From: Streptomyces anulatus | GTDB taxonomy: Bacteria; Actinomycetota; Actinomycetes; Streptomycetales; Streptomycetaceae | Assembly (NCBI RefSeq): GCF_000721175.1 | Contig: NZ_JOEZ01000010.1 | Span: forward strand, 62,001 to 126,000 | Length of the DNA stretch: 64,000 nt | Direction: 5' to 3' | Shown here: positions 10,491 through 21,293 of the stretch, one piece after another | Layout: each line of letters opens with the position of its first letter | Position numbering within the stretch: position 1 is the first letter of the stretch | The notes under the pieces: model-generated | What the model was told of the DNA's origin: nothing | Seen by the model: the letters and a program-made list of their open reading frames with translations, nothing else | Database searches by the model: none | Translations under genes and position numbers: made by a program

Positions 10491-12142
10491 GTACGGACGC
10501 GGCGCCCACCTGGCCCGCCGAGTTCGCGGAGAGGTACCGGGCGGCCGGCTGGTGGCGCGGGGAGACCTTCGGGGAGATGCTGCGGCAGCGCGCCGAGGAC
10601 CATCCGGACCGGGTCGCGATCGTCGACCCGGTCGCGGGGAGCCGGTGGACGTACGCCGATCTCGACCGGCGCGCCGGCCGGCTGGCGGGGGGCCTCCTCG
10701 CCCGCGGCATCGCCAAGGGCGACAGGGTGGTGGTGCAACTCCCCAACATCGCCGAGTTCTTCGAGGTGATCTTCGCGCTGTTCCGGATCGGTGCGCTGCC
10801 CGTCTTCGCGCTGCCCGCGCACCGAGAGAGCGAGATCACCTACTTCTGCGAGTTCACCGAGGCGGTGGCGTACGTCATCGCGGCCGAGCACGGTGGCTAC
10901 GACTACCGTGAGCTGGCGTCGAAGACCCTCGCCAACGTGGGCACGCTGCGGCATGTGTTCGTCGCCCAGGGGGATCCCGGGGAGTTCGAGTCACTGGCCG
11001 AGGTCGCCGAGGAGCCGGTCGGCCACGGCGGCCCGCGCCCGGAAGACCTGGCCTTCCTCCAACTCTCCGGCGGCAGCACCGGCATACCGAAACTGATCCC
11101 ACGCACCCACGACGACTACATCTACTCGCTGTGGGGGTCCAACGAGATCTGCGCGGTCGACGAGCACAGCGTCTACCTGTGCGTCCTGCCGGCCGCCCAC
11201 AACTTCCCGCTCTCCTCCCCCGGTTCACTCGGCACTCTGTACGCCGGGGGCCGTGTGGTGCTGTGCCCCCAGCCCTCGCCGGAGGTGGCGTTCCCGCTGA
11301 TCGAGCGTGAGGGCGTCACCATCACCGGGCTGGTGCCGCCGCTGGCCCTGCTGTGGACGGAGGCCGCGCCGGGCACCGCCCACGACCTCAGCAGCCTGGA
11401 CGTCCTGCTGGTGGGCGGCGCCAAGTTCAGCGAGGAGGCGGCCCGCCGGGTGCGGCCCGCGCTCGGCTGCACGCTCCAGCAGGTCTTCGGCATGGCCGAG
11501 GGGCTGGTCAACTACACCCGGCTGGACGACCCGGTCGAGACGATCGTCACCACCCAGGGCCGGCCCATCTCGCCCGACGACGAGATCCTGGTCGTCGACG
11601 ACGAGGACCGGGAGGTGGACCCCGGCGAAACGGGTCACCTGCTGACCCGGGGCCCGTACACCATCCGGGGATACTGGAACGCCCCTGAGCACAACGCCCG
11701 TTCCTTCACCGAGGACGGTTTCTACCGCACCGGCGACATCGTGAGGGTCACCACGACCGGGCACATCGTCGTCGAGGGGCGCGCCAAGGACCAGATCAAC
11801 CGGGGCGGCGAGAAGATCGCCGCCGAGGAGGTCGAGAACCATCTCCTCGCCCACCCGGCCGTGCACGACGCCAACGTGGTGGCCGAGCCCGACCCGTATC
11901 TGGGCGAACGTGTCTGCGCCTACGTGATCCTGCGCTCGGGCGCGGGTCCGCTCAAGGCGGTGGCCGTCAAACGGTTCGTCCGCGAGCGGGGCCTGGCCGC
12001 CTACAAGGTGCCGGACCGGGTCGAGTTCGTCGACGCGTTCCCGCAGACCGGCGTGGGCAAGGTCTCCAAGAAGGACCTGCGCGACGCCGCCGCCCGCACC
12101 ACCACTGCGGCCCCGGCCGCGTCTCCCTCCCCGTCCCACTGA
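10487..12142 (+). CDS. dhbE: 2,3-dihydroxybenzoate-AMP ligase
   Basis: This is a stand-alone adenylating enzyme of 551 residues. It shows the P-loop-like [21 protein letters not shown] (the HNFP pocket typical of aryl acid activators such as DhbE/EntE), FYRTGDIV, the hinge [16 protein letters not shown] and the C-terminal lysine in TGVGKVSKK. It activates DHB as an adenylate and loads it on the aryl carrier protein encoded downstream. The GTG start overlaps the dhbC stop (GTGA). Confidence 0.94.
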   Translation: MSTDAAPTWPAEFAERYRAAGWWRGETFGEMLRQRAEDHPDRVAIVDPVAGSRWTYADLDRRAGRLAGGLLARGIAKGDRVVVQLPNIAEFFEVIFALFRIGALPVFALPAHRESEITYFCEFTEAVAYVIAAEHGGYDYRELASKTLANVGTLRHVFVAQGDPGEFESLAEVAEEPVGHGGPRPEDLAFLQLSGGSTGIPKLIPRTHDDYIYSLWGSNEICAVDEHSVYLCVLPAAHNFPLSSPGSLGTLYAGGRVVLCPQPSPEVAFPLIEREGVTITGLVPPLALLWTEAAPGTAHDLSSLDVLLVGGAKFSEEAARRVRPALGCTLQQVFGMAEGLVNYTRLDDPVETIVTTQGRPISPDDEILVVDDEDREVDPGETGHLLTRGPYTIRGYWNAPEHNARSFTEDGFYRTGDIVRVTTTGHIVVEGRAKDQINRGGEKIAAEEVENHLLAHPAVHDANVVAEPDPYLGERVCAYVILRSGAGPLKAVAVKRFVRERGLAAYKVPDRVEFVDAFPQTGVGKVSKKDLRDAAARTTTAAPAASPSPSH

Positions 12143-12170
12143 CGACTCCCCGAACGGAACCCTCTCCACC

Positions 12171-12803
12171 ATGGCTCTGCCCGCCATCGTCCCCTACCCC
12201 ATGCCGTCCGCCGACGAACTGCCCGCCAACCGCGTCGACTGGACCGTCGACCCCGCGCGTGCGGTGCTCCTCGTCCACGATCTGCAGAACTACTTCCTGT
12301 CGGCGTACGACCGCCAGGCCGCACCCGTTCCCGAACTCCTCGCCCATGTGGCCGAGTTGAAGAAGGACGCGGCGCGGCTCGGCATCCCGGTGCTCTACAC
12401 CGCGCAGCCCGGCGGCCAGAGCGCGGAGGAACGCGGCCTCCAGCAGGACTTCTGGGGCCCCGGCCTCCCGGCCGGCGAGCACCTGGCGGCCATCGCGGAC
12501 GAGGTCGCACCCGACGCGGGCGACACCGTCCTCACCAAGTGGAAGTACAGCGGCTTCGTCCGCACCGATCTGCTGGAGCGCCTGCGCGAGCAGGGCCGCG
12601 ACCAGATCGTCATCACCGGCGTCTACGCCCACATCGGCGTGCTCATGACCGCGTGCGACGCCTGGATGCAGGACATCCAGGCGTTCGTGGTGGCCGACGC
12701 GGTGGCGGACTTCTCGGCCGAGGACCACGCGATGGCGCTGCGGTGGGCCGCGGGCAAATGCGCCGTCGTCACCACCGCCCGGACCGCCTTCGAAGGGAAG
12801 TGA
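12171..12803 (+). CDS. dhbB: Isochorismatase (without fused carrier domain)
   Basis: The 210-residue protein has the isochorismatase hydrolase fold: VHDLQNYF with the first catalytic Asp, the Lys in TKWKYSGF, and GVYAHIGVLMTACDA, where the fold family normally places its activity-defining residues. It splits isochorismate to 2,3-dihydro-DHB and pyruvate. EntB and Bacillus DhbB carry a C-terminal aryl carrier domain. This one ends at the hydrolase domain, and the carrier is a separate gene right behind it, overlapping or abutting the stop. Confidence 0.93.
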   Translation: MALPAIVPYPMPSADELPANRVDWTVDPARAVLLVHDLQNYFLSAYDRQAAPVPELLAHVAELKKDAARLGIPVLYTAQPGGQSAEERGLQQDFWGPGLPAGEHLAAIADEVAPDAGDTVLTKWKYSGFVRTDLLERLREQGRDQIVITGVYAHIGVLMTACDAWMQDIQAFVVADAVADFSAEDHAMALRWAAGKCAVVTTARTAFEGK

Positions 12804-12808
12804 CCGCT

Positions 12809-13039
12809 GTGGCGCTCACGCTCGAACAACTCCGTACCGATGTCGCCGACGTCCTCGGCGAGGACCCCGAGGAGATCCCGCTCGACGAGAACCTCGTCGA
12901 CTACGGTCTCGACTCCGTCCGCCTGATGTCGCTCGCTGCCGCCTGGCGCCGCGACCACGGCATCGAGGTTACCTTCGCCGACCTCGCCGAGAAGCCCGCA
13001 CTGGAGTCCTGGGCCCCGCTGCTGGGCGTCACCGGCTGA
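12809..13039 (+). CDS. Stand-alone aryl carrier protein
   Basis: The 76-residue carrier protein has the phosphopantetheine motif YGLDSVRLMSL (Ser about residue 36), very like the ArCP domain of EntB. It carries DHB from DhbE to the NRPS. I chose GTG at 12809 because AAGGGAAG lies 8 nt upstream. GTG at 12800, overlapping the dhbB stop, is possible and adds three residues. Splitting EntB into two genes is the notable feature. Confidence 0.9.
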   Translation: MALTLEQLRTDVADVLGEDPEEIPLDENLVDYGLDSVRLMSLAAAWRRDHGIEVTFADLAEKPALESWAPLLGVTG

Positions 13040-13061
13040 CCCTGCGGCCCGTCCGCATCAC

Positions 13062-13093
13062 CGAGGGCGGTGAGAACCCGAACATCGGGGTTC

Positions 13094-13105
<12 letters not shown>
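13062..13105. terminator. Bidirectional terminator, 18-bp perfect stem
   Basis: Arms 13062-13079 and 13088-13105 pair perfectly around an 8-nt loop. The hairpin ends the dhb operon on the plus strand. It also covers the last codons and stop of the phosphoglucomutase gene coming from the other side, so it serves both convergent units. Confidence 0.85.
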
Positions 13106-14746
<1,641 letters not shown>

Positions 14747-14908
14747 CGGGTCTCCTCGTACGTCTTCGTCGTCGGCCGGCCCGCGGGGAGACGGGCCCGG
14801 CGCACCGGGGAGACGATCACCCCGATCCGTACCCGATTCTGCTCTCCCGGCCGCCCCGGTGCGCGACCGGTTCGCGCCTTCCTCGTGTCGCGCCCGGCCG
14901 GAACGGCG

Positions 14909-14943
14909 CCGCGCCCCCGGTCCGGAGCGGACCGGGGGCGCGG
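14909..14943 (-). terminator. Terminator hairpin behind the chitinase
   Basis: Arms 14909-14923 and 14929-14943 form a 15-bp stem with a 5-nt loop. The hairpin starts about 20 nt after the chitinase stop (minus strand). The 216-nt gap between chitinase and pgm holds nothing else recognisable. Confidence 0.75.
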
Positions 14944-14962
14944 GAGACGTGTGGGCCGTGGC

Positions 14963-16051
14963 TCAACGGCCCTGGAGGGACTTCACGTTGTCGCCGAAGG
15001 TCCAGCCCTTGGAACCGTCCCAGTTCAGGGACCAGGTCATCAGCCCCTTGAGGGAGCCGTTGTAGTGGTTCCAGGCCTGTGCGACGAGGCCGGTGGACAT
15101 GTGGCCGCCGCCGGCGCCGGGCTGGGCGGGGAGGCCGGGGACCTGCTTGTCGTAGGGCACCTTGACGGTGGTGCCCTGGATGACGAGTCCCTTGTTCAGG
15201 CAGTCGGTCTGGGCGGTGAAGCCCGCGACCGTGCCGGCGGAGTAGGAGTCGCCGGAGCAGCCGTACATGCTGCCGTTGTAGTACTGCATGTTCAGCCACC
15301 ACAGGCGGCCGTTGTCGGCGTACTTCTTGATGATGGGCAGGTACGAACCCCAGATCGAACCGTAGACGACGCTGCCGCCGGTGACGTACGCCGTCTCGGG
15401 GGCCATGGTGAGACCGAAGTTCGACGGCATCGCGGCGAGGACGCCGTCGATGATGCGGATGAGGTTGGCCTGCGAGGCGGACAGCCGGCCGATGTTTCCG
15501 CTGCCGACGAGGCCGGTCTCGATGTCGATGTCGATGCCGTCGAAGTTGTACCTCTTCAGGATCGGGACGATCGTCTCGACGAACCGGTCTGCCACCGCGC
15601 TGGAGCTGAGGTCGATCCCCGCCGTGGCCCCGCCGATCGACATGAGGGTGGTGAGACCGGACGCCTTGGCCTGACACATCTCGGCGGGGGTGGCGACCTT
15701 GACGGTCCTGTCCATGCCGTCCTCCCAGAGGACGGTGCCGTCGGAGCGGATGACGGGGAAGGCGGCGTTGATGACGTTGTAGCCGTGCTGCGTGATGCGG
15801 GAGTCGGTGATCGGGATCCAGCCGAGCGGCGGGTGCACGCCGTTGGCCGCCCCGTCCCAGTTCTCCCAGTACCCCTGGAGCACCTTGCCGGTGGGCTTCG
15901 ACTTGACCGCGCAGGTCTCGTCGGCCGCGTTGCTCGTCCCGCCGGCCGCGGCGCCCCTCTCTGCGGCCTTCGGCGGAGCGGCTCCGGCCAGCATCGGTAC
16001 GACGAGCGACGCGGCCAGGCCGAGGCCCAGCAGTCGTGAGGTACGACCCAT
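14963..16051 (-). CDS. Secreted GH18 chitinase
   Basis: The 362-residue protein starts with a signal peptide (MGRTSR, a hydrophobic stretch, AGAAPP). A single GH18 catalytic domain follows: SIGGATAG, then the catalytic DGIDIDIE motif with Glu as proton donor, then MQYYN and TWSLNWD near the end. It hydrolyses chitin outside the cell. There is no visible carbohydrate-binding module, so it is a short catalytic-domain-only enzyme. GGAAGGA precedes the ATG by about 10 nt. Regulation by N-acetylglucosamine through DasR is likely given the repeat elements upstream. Confidence 0.95.
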   Translation of the reverse strand: MGRTSRLLGLGLAASLVVPMLAGAAPPKAAERGAAAGGTSNAADETCAVKSKPTGKVLQGYWENWDGAANGVHPPLGWIPITDSRITQHGYNVINAAFPVIRSDGTVLWEDGMDRTVKVATPAEMCQAKASGLTTLMSIGGATAGIDLSSSAVADRFVETIVPILKRYNFDGIDIDIETGLVGSGNIGRLSASQANLIRIIDGVLAAMPSNFGLTMAPETAYVTGGSVVYGSIWGSYLPIIKKYADNGRLWWLNMQYYNGSMYGCSGDSYSAGTVAGFTAQTDCLNKGLVIQGTTVKVPYDKQVPGLPAQPGAGGGHMSTGLVAQAWNHYNGSLKGLMTWSLNWDGSKGWTFGDNVKSLQGR

Positions 16052-16144
16052 GATCCGTACGTCCTTCCAGCCCGGGTCCGCTGCCGACGGCGCGAAAGGT
16101 TCACCCCGCCCCGCCCTATGTCGTGACCCTGCCAAACCGTAGAA

Positions 16145-16177
16145 TGGTCCAGACCTTCGGTCAAGAGGTCTGGACCA
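16145..16177 (-). promoter_or_regulatory. Two DasR-like sites upstream of the chitinase
   Basis: TGGTCCAGACCT at 16145-16156 and its exact reverse complement AGGTCTGGACCA at 16166-16177 lie about 95-125 nt before the chitinase ATG. Each resembles the GntR-family DasR element (ACTGGTCTAGACCA) known from Streptomyces chitinase promoters, where such 12-mers are usually direct repeats. Here they are inverted. Confidence 0.7.
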
Positions 16178-16242
16178 GACCGTCCGTCCGGAGCGGTGCC
16201 GAATACACCGCGACAGGGTGGGGAGCGGCCCGGCCCACCGCT

Positions 16243-16440
16243 CTCACCCGACTCGCCGAGCACCAGCCCTCGACCGACCGGCCGGGCGGCGACCGGCTCG
16301 CGCCCGCCGTCATCGTGGGGGACCCGCGCTTCGACGAACTACTGGTCAGCGCGGACCGGGCAGGCTCCTTCCGTCGGGCGTTCGGCGTGCCCGACGAGCA
16401 CCGTCCGGTGGTGCTCAGCTCCACCTGGGGGCGGTGGTGA
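16243..16440 (+). pseudogene. Remnant of a surface-polymer/glycerophosphotransferase-like gene
   Basis: The frame encodes a stretch containing VIVGDPRFDELL and, about 30 residues later, PVVLSSTWG, then a stop. In Streptomyces these two blocks occur together in larger proteins that look like CDP-glycerol glycerophosphotransferases, where more than 200 residues would follow. Here the frame ends right after STWG and no start is apparent, so this is probably a fragment. The remainder of the 640-nt gap between the chitinase and the lipoprotein gene holds nothing else I recognise. The assignment is from memory of the motif pair and is weak. Confidence 0.35.
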
Positions 16441-16693
16441 CGGCGGCGCCGTACTCGGCGATCGGTGGGATGGCCGCCTTGAGGAACATTTCGCGGCGCT
16501 GTTCGCACTCATGAGCGCGGCACGGCGACGGGTCGCCGGTTTCCCGGCCATGGGTCGAACCAGGACTCCAGGCCCCCCGCCGGGCCTGAAGCGCAACCAC
16601 CGGAGCGCGGGACGCGTGATGATGGATGAGGGACCGCGACACGGCGGTGTCCGGCCGACACCGCCGGCCGACGCCCCCGGAAAGGCGTTCGCC

Positions 16694-17671
16694 ATGTCCG
16701 CAGCCGGAGGGAAGACATCGGTCGCAGCGCTGCTCACCGCGCTCGTGCTGGCCGTGACCGTCGCGTGTACGGGCGGGGACGGTTCGTCGCCCTCGCCCCG
16801 CAGCAGCTCCCCGTCCGGTGCGGGCAGGGCCGCCGACGTACTCGCCGTGAAGATCGACAACGTGGCGCCCGCACGCCCCCACACCGGTCTCGAACGGGCC
16901 GACATCGTCTACGTCGAGCAGGTGGAGGCCGGGCTGAGCCGGATCCTCGCCGTCTACTCCTCCGATCTCCCGCCGGTCATCGGCCCGGTGCGCAGTGCGC
17001 GGGAGACCGATCTGGAGCTGCTGCGGCAGTTCGACCGGCCGACGCTGGCCTTCTCCGGAGCGCAGAGCAGGCTGCTGCCGGTCATCGACCGCGCGCCGCT
17101 GGAGGCCGTACCGCCCTCGAAGGCGCCGGGAGCGTACTTCCGCGGTCCGGAGCGGCCCGCACCGCACAATCTCTACCTGCGGCCGGAAGGGATCCCGTTC
17201 GCGGCTTCCGGCGTGAACGCCGTCGAGGAGCTGGGGCTCAAGGCCGGCGCGCCGCCGCCCGGCGGGGAGCCGGAGGACAGCCGCACGGTTCGCTATCCGT
17301 CCGCGTCCGTGACGTTCACCTGGTCCGCCGAACGCGAGCGCTGGCTCGTCTCCCTGGACGGCTCCCCCGCCCGCACCGCCGACGGCTCACGGATCGGGGC
17401 CGGAACGGTCGTCGTCCAGGACGTGACCGTCCGGCCGTCGGACTTCAGAGACCGGTCCGGTAACGTCACGCCGTTCACCGAGACCGTGGGGGCGGGAAGC
17501 GCGGTCGTCCTGCGCGACGGCCGGGCGCACGAGGCCCGGTGGGCACGGGCATCGGCCGACGCGGACACGGTGTTCCGCACCCCCGACGGACGGCGCGTCG
17601 ACCTCGCCGACGGACCGCTCTGGATCCTGTACGCGCCGCGCGGGGGCACCGGGTCCGCGACGGCTCGCTGA
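16694..17671 (+). CDS. DUF3048 domain lipoprotein (YerB-like)
   Basis: The 325-residue protein begins with a lipoprotein-like signal (hydrophobic stretch ending VTVAC at about residue 25). A Ser/Pro-rich linker follows. The DUF3048 N-domain contains VKIDNVAPARPHTGLERADIV with the downstream block IGPVRSAR, and the C-domain has RYPSASVTF and VQDVTV. The family is thought to be membrane-anchored and extracytoplasmic, with no settled biochemical function. The ATG was chosen for GGAAAGG 9 nt upstream and because the signal sequence follows it directly. Confidence 0.88.
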   Translation: MSAAGGKTSVAALLTALVLAVTVACTGGDGSSPSPRSSSPSGAGRAADVLAVKIDNVAPARPHTGLERADIVYVEQVEAGLSRILAVYSSDLPPVIGPVRSARETDLELLRQFDRPTLAFSGAQSRLLPVIDRAPLEAVPPSKAPGAYFRGPERPAPHNLYLRPEGIPFAASGVNAVEELGLKAGAPPPGGEPEDSRTVRYPSASVTFTWSAERERWLVSLDGSPARTADGSRIGAGTVVVQDVTVRPSDFRDRSGNVTPFTETVGAGSAVVLRDGRAHEARWARASADADTVFRTPDGRRVDLADGPLWILYAPRGGTGSATAR

Positions 17672-17761
17672 AGGCCGGGAAGGGGCGCGTCCGGGCGGTG
17701 CTGGCGGGGCGGTCTCCGGCCGACGCACCTGTCCGCCGGAGACCGCCCGTTCCCCGTGCCA

Positions 17762-17788
17762 GGGGGCGGGGCCTGGGGCCCCGCCCCC
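17762..17788. terminator. GC-rich terminator hairpin
   Basis: Arms 17762-17771 and 17779-17788 (10 bp) enclose a 7-nt loop. The hairpin sits between the DUF3048 gene and the convergent enolase remnant. Confidence 0.7.
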
Positions 17789-17793
17789 GGCGG

Positions 17794-18294
<501 letters not shown>

Positions 18295-18295
18295 C

Positions 18296-18301
18296 TAGCG
18301 T
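18296..18301 (+). promoter_or_regulatory. -10 box TAGCGT of a leaderless transcript
   Basis: TAGCGT lies exactly 7 nt before the ATG of the epimerase gene, and no ribosome binding site is present. Transcription would start at or next to the ATG. No convincing -35 box is visible. Confidence 0.55.
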
Positions 18302-18308
18302 GGCGGTC

Positions 18309-19406
18309 ATGCGCGTACTGGTCACCGGCGGAGCCGGGTTCATCGGGTCACATGTCGTCGCCGCCCTCGCCGCGGCCGGGCACGAGAGCGTGGTGCTGGA
18401 CGCCCTGCTGCCCTCGGCCCACCCCGGCTCCACTCCCCCGGAGCTGCCGGGCGACCGGGTGGTCGTCGGGGACGTCCGGGACCGGGAGGCGGTGGCGGAC
18501 GCGCTGGCCGGGGTGGACGCGGTGTGCCACCAGGCGGCCATGGTCGGCCTCGGCAAGGACTTCGCGGACGCCCCGCTGTACGTCGGGTGCAACGACCTCG
18601 GTACGGCGGTGCTGCTGGCGGAGATGGCGGCGGCCGGGGTCCGGGACCTGGTGCTGGCCGGGTCGATGGTGGTCTACGGCGAGGGCCGCTACGACTGCCC
18701 GCGCCACGGCACGGTCCGCCCCGGCCCGCGCGCGGAGGCCGATCTGCGCGCGGGGAGGTTCGAGCCGCGCTGCCCGGACTGCGGAGCGGAACTGACCCCC
18801 GGTCTGGTGGCCGAGGATGCGCCGGCGGACCCGCGCAACGTGTACGCGTCGACGAAGCTGGCCCAGGAGCACCTGACCGCCGCGTGGGCGCGGACGACGG
18901 GCGGCCGGGCGGTGTCCCTGCGCTACCACAACGTGTACGGGCCGGGGATGCCGCGCGACACCCCGTACGCCGGTGTCGCCTCGTTCTTCCGCTCGGCCCT
19001 GGCGCGCGGCGAGGCCCCCCGGGTCTACGAGGACGGGCGCCAGCGGCGCGACTTCGTCCACGTCCACGATGTGGCGGCGGCGAACGCGGTGGCCCTGGAG
19101 GCGGTGCGGGAGCGGCGGCCCGCGTCCTTCGCCGCGTACAACACCGGCAGCGGCGAGCCGCACACCATCGGCGAGATGGCCGCCGCGCTGGCCGGCGCGC
19201 ACGGGGGGCCGGACCCGGTGATGACCGGGGAGTACCGCCTCGGCGACGTACGCCATGTCACGGCGGACTCGCGGGCGCTGCGCGAGGAGCTGGGCTGGCG
19301 GCCCCGGGTGCCCTTCGCCGAGGGGATGAACGACTTCGCGGCGGCCCCGCTGCGCGGTTCGGGGAACCGTCGGGAGGAAGGTGCCGTCGCGCTGTCGGGA
19401 GCGTGA
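18309..19406 (+). CDS. NAD-dependent sugar epimerase/dehydratase
   Basis: This extended SDR of 365 residues has the Rossmann motif TGGAGFIGSH at residue 6 and the catalytic YASTK (about 178), followed by LRYHNVYGPGMP. A Cys-rich insert around residues 135-160 (CPRHG, then CPDCG) resembles a small zinc ribbon and occurs in a subset of actinobacterial NDP-sugar epimerases. It probably epimerises or dehydrates a nucleotide sugar. The ATG is 7 nt after TAGCGT. It heads a set of sugar-transfer genes but is separated from them by a decayed region. Confidence 0.9.
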   Translation: MRVLVTGGAGFIGSHVVAALAAAGHESVVLDALLPSAHPGSTPPELPGDRVVVGDVRDREAVADALAGVDAVCHQAAMVGLGKDFADAPLYVGCNDLGTAVLLAEMAAAGVRDLVLAGSMVVYGEGRYDCPRHGTVRPGPRAEADLRAGRFEPRCPDCGAELTPGLVAEDAPADPRNVYASTKLAQEHLTAAWARTTGGRAVSLRYHNVYGPGMPRDTPYAGVASFFRSALARGEAPRVYEDGRQRRDFVHVHDVAAANAVALEAVRERRPASFAAYNTGSGEPHTIGEMAAALAGAHGGPDPVMTGEYRLGDVRHVTADSRALREELGWRPRVPFAEGMNDFAAAPLRGSGNRREEGAVALSGA

Positions 19407-19500
19407 CGGCAGAAGCGGCAGCCACCTCGTACGCTCCGAACCTCGGCCCGTCCGGCGTGCGCCTCGACGATGCCGCGCACGACGGCGAGTCAGAGGCCGG

Positions 19501-19535
<35 letters not shown>

Positions 19536-19537
19536 AC

Positions 19538-19712
19538 GCAGCGTGGCGGGCCCGTCGTCGGCCTGTTCGACGGCGTGGCCGGCGCGGTGCGGATAGCCGA
19601 CGACGACTTCGGCGACGGTAGGGGTGTCGTCCACGACGAGGACCCGACCGCGTGCCCCCTGGGGGACGGGCTCCGGATGCCGGGCGGGCGGGGTGTTCTC
19701 CATGACCACCAC
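19538..19712 (-). pseudogene. Response-regulator receiver domain remnant
   Basis: The first ~58 residues of this minus-strand frame read as the start of a receiver domain: GRVLVVDDTPTVAEVVVGY with the acidic DD pair, then AGHAVEQADDGPATL. The phosphoacceptor Asp strand, the rest of the receiver and any DNA-binding domain are missing, because the frame runs into the 7-bp repeats and then unrelated codons. No sensor kinase lies nearby. The surrounding interval 19407-19827 has no intact gene. Confidence 0.7.
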
Positions 19713-19814
19713 TGCGGCGCCCCCGTCCGGGCGCGTCGGAGGACGACCACCCCCATCCGGCCGATGTCCATGTTTCGTAAGAACCTGATGACCTAAATGC
19801 CGGAGTTGTCTCCG

Positions 19815-19820
19815 TAGGGT
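19815..19820 (+). promoter_or_regulatory. -10 box TAGGGT before the GT2 gene
   Basis: TAGGGT ends 7 nt before the GTG at 19828, the same geometry as at the other starts in this cluster. It suggests a leaderless transcript and decides between GTG 19819 and GTG 19828. Confidence 0.5.
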
Positions 19821-19827
19821 GAGGCGG

Positions 19828-20589
19828 GTGACCGATTCTTCTGCCGCTCTTCCGTTCCCGCCCGCCCCTCACACCGGCCTCCCGGAGGCCGACATCGTTC
19901 TGCCCTGCCTCGACGAGGCGGCCGCACTGCCCTGGGTGCTGGATCGCATCCCCGACGGCTGGCGCGCGATCGTGGTCGACAACGGCTCGACCGACGGTTC
20001 GGCCGAGCTCGCCCGTTCCCTCGGTGCGAGCGTCGTCACGGAGGAGAGGCGGGGGTTCGGCGCGGCCTGCCAGGCCGGGCTGCTCGCCGCCGAGGCCGAG
20101 TTCGTCTGCTTCTGCGACTGCGACGGCTCGCTGGACCCCGCGCTGCTGGCCGGCTTCGTGCGGCGGATCGCGGACGGCGAGTGCGATCTGCTGCTCGGCC
20201 GCCGCCGCCCCGAGGGCCGGAGCGCCTGGCCGCCGCACGCACGCGCCGGCAATCTGGCGCTGGCCCGGATGCTGCGCCGCCGCACCGGCCTGCGCCTGCA
20301 CGACCTCGGCCCGCTGCGGGCGGCCCGCCGCAGCGACCTGCTCGCCCTGGACCTCACCGACCGGCGCAGCGGCTATCCGCTCCAGATGGTGGTCCGGGCC
20401 TCGGACGCCGGCCTGCGGGTCGCCGAGAGCGACGTCCCCTATCGGCCGCGCACCGGAAAGTCGAAGGTGACCGGCACCTGGCGCGGCACCTGGCAGGCGG
20501 TGCGCGACATGCGGGGCGTCCTGCGCGAGCCACCGGCGGACCGCACGGCGGACCGGGCGGCACGCGCGGGAACGGGGGCCGTCCGATGA
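19828..20589 (+). CDS. Glycosyltransferase family 2
   Basis: The 253-residue GT-A protein has DIVLPCLDEAAALP, then VVDNGSTDGSAELA, and the acidic D-C-D-G-S metal motif near residue 100. A late P-Y-R-P-R-x-G-K-S-K block is typical of polyprenyl-phosphate mannosyl/glucosyltransferases without membrane anchor. It probably transfers a sugar from an NDP donor to a lipid carrier. Its stop overlaps the ATG of the DUF2064 gene (ATGA). GTG 19819 would add three residues. Confidence 0.88.
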   Translation: MTDSSAALPFPPAPHTGLPEADIVLPCLDEAAALPWVLDRIPDGWRAIVVDNGSTDGSAELARSLGASVVTEERRGFGAACQAGLLAAEAEFVCFCDCDGSLDPALLAGFVRRIADGECDLLLGRRRPEGRSAWPPHARAGNLALARMLRRRTGLRLHDLGPLRAARRSDLLALDLTDRRSGYPLQMVVRASDAGLRVAESDVPYRPRTGKSKVTGTWRGTWQAVRDMRGVLREPPADRTADRAARAGTGAVR

Positions 20590-21293
20590 GCACGCACGGA
20601 GACGTGGGCCGTCGGACGGACGCGTACGGAGACGGAGGCCGTCCGACCGACCCGTACGGACCCACGGAGTTGCTGGTCATCGCGAAGGAACCGGTGGCCG
20701 GACGGGTCAAGACCCGGCTCTGTCCGCCCTTCTCCCCCGCCGAGGCCGCCGCCCTGGCCGCCGCCGCCCTCGCGGACACCCTGGAGGCCGTGCTCGCCCT
20801 CCCCGCCCGGCGGCGCGTCCTGGTCCTCGACGGGCGGCCGGGCCCCTGGGTGCCGCCGGGATTCGAGGTGGTGCCGCAGAGTACGGGCGGCCTCGACGAG
20901 CGTCTCGCGGCGGCCTTCGGCGGGTGTACGGGGCCGGCCCTCCTGGTCGGCATGGACACCCCGCAGATCACGGCCGCGCTGCTCGCTCCCGCACTCGCCC
21001 CGGACGCCTGGAACGGCGCCGGGGCCTGGTTCGGTCCGGCCGAGGACGGCGGTTTCTGGGCCCTGGGCCTGGCGGAGCCCGATCCCGCCCTGCTGCGCGG
21101 GGTGCCGATGTCCGTCCCGGAGACCGGTGCGGTGCAGCGGCGCAGGCTGGTGGAGGCGGGGCTCGCCGTGCGTGATCTGCCGGTCCTGGTCGACGTGGAC
21201 ACCGCGGCCGACGCCCACCGGGTCGCGTCGGCCGCGCCGGGCGGCCGGTTCGCCGGGGCGCTCGGCCGGCTGACCGGGGCGGGGGTGCGATGA
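20586..21293 (+). CDS. DUF2064 (GT-A-like) transferase
   Basis: The 235-residue protein belongs to the DUF2064/TIGR04282 family: AKEPVAGRVKTRLCPP near residue 33, GMDTPQIT in place of a DxD-like site, EDGGFWALGL and VDVDTAADA. The fold is like nucleotidyl- or glycosyltransferases; members sit next to GT2 genes, but their substrate is unknown. The first ~25 residues are a Gly/Asp/Arg-rich tail. It overlaps both neighbours by 4 nt, so it is co-translated with the GT2 and methyltransferase genes. Confidence 0.85.
   Translation: MSTHGDVGRRTDAYGDGGRPTDPYGPTELLVIAKEPVAGRVKTRLCPPFSPAEAAALAAAALADTLEAVLALPARRRVLVLDGRPGPWVPPGFEVVPQSTGGLDERLAAAFGGCTGPALLVGMDTPQITAALLAPALAPDAWNGAGAWFGPAEDGGFWALGLAEPDPALLRGVPMSVPETGAVQRRRLVEAGLAVRDLPVLVDVDTAADAHRVASAAPGGRFAGALGRLTGAGVR

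Noticed and set aside
12800..12808. GTG at 12800 as aryl carrier protein start
   Set aside because: The ribosome binding site AAGGGAAG overlaps it; GTG 12809 is better spaced, though 12800 cannot be excluded.
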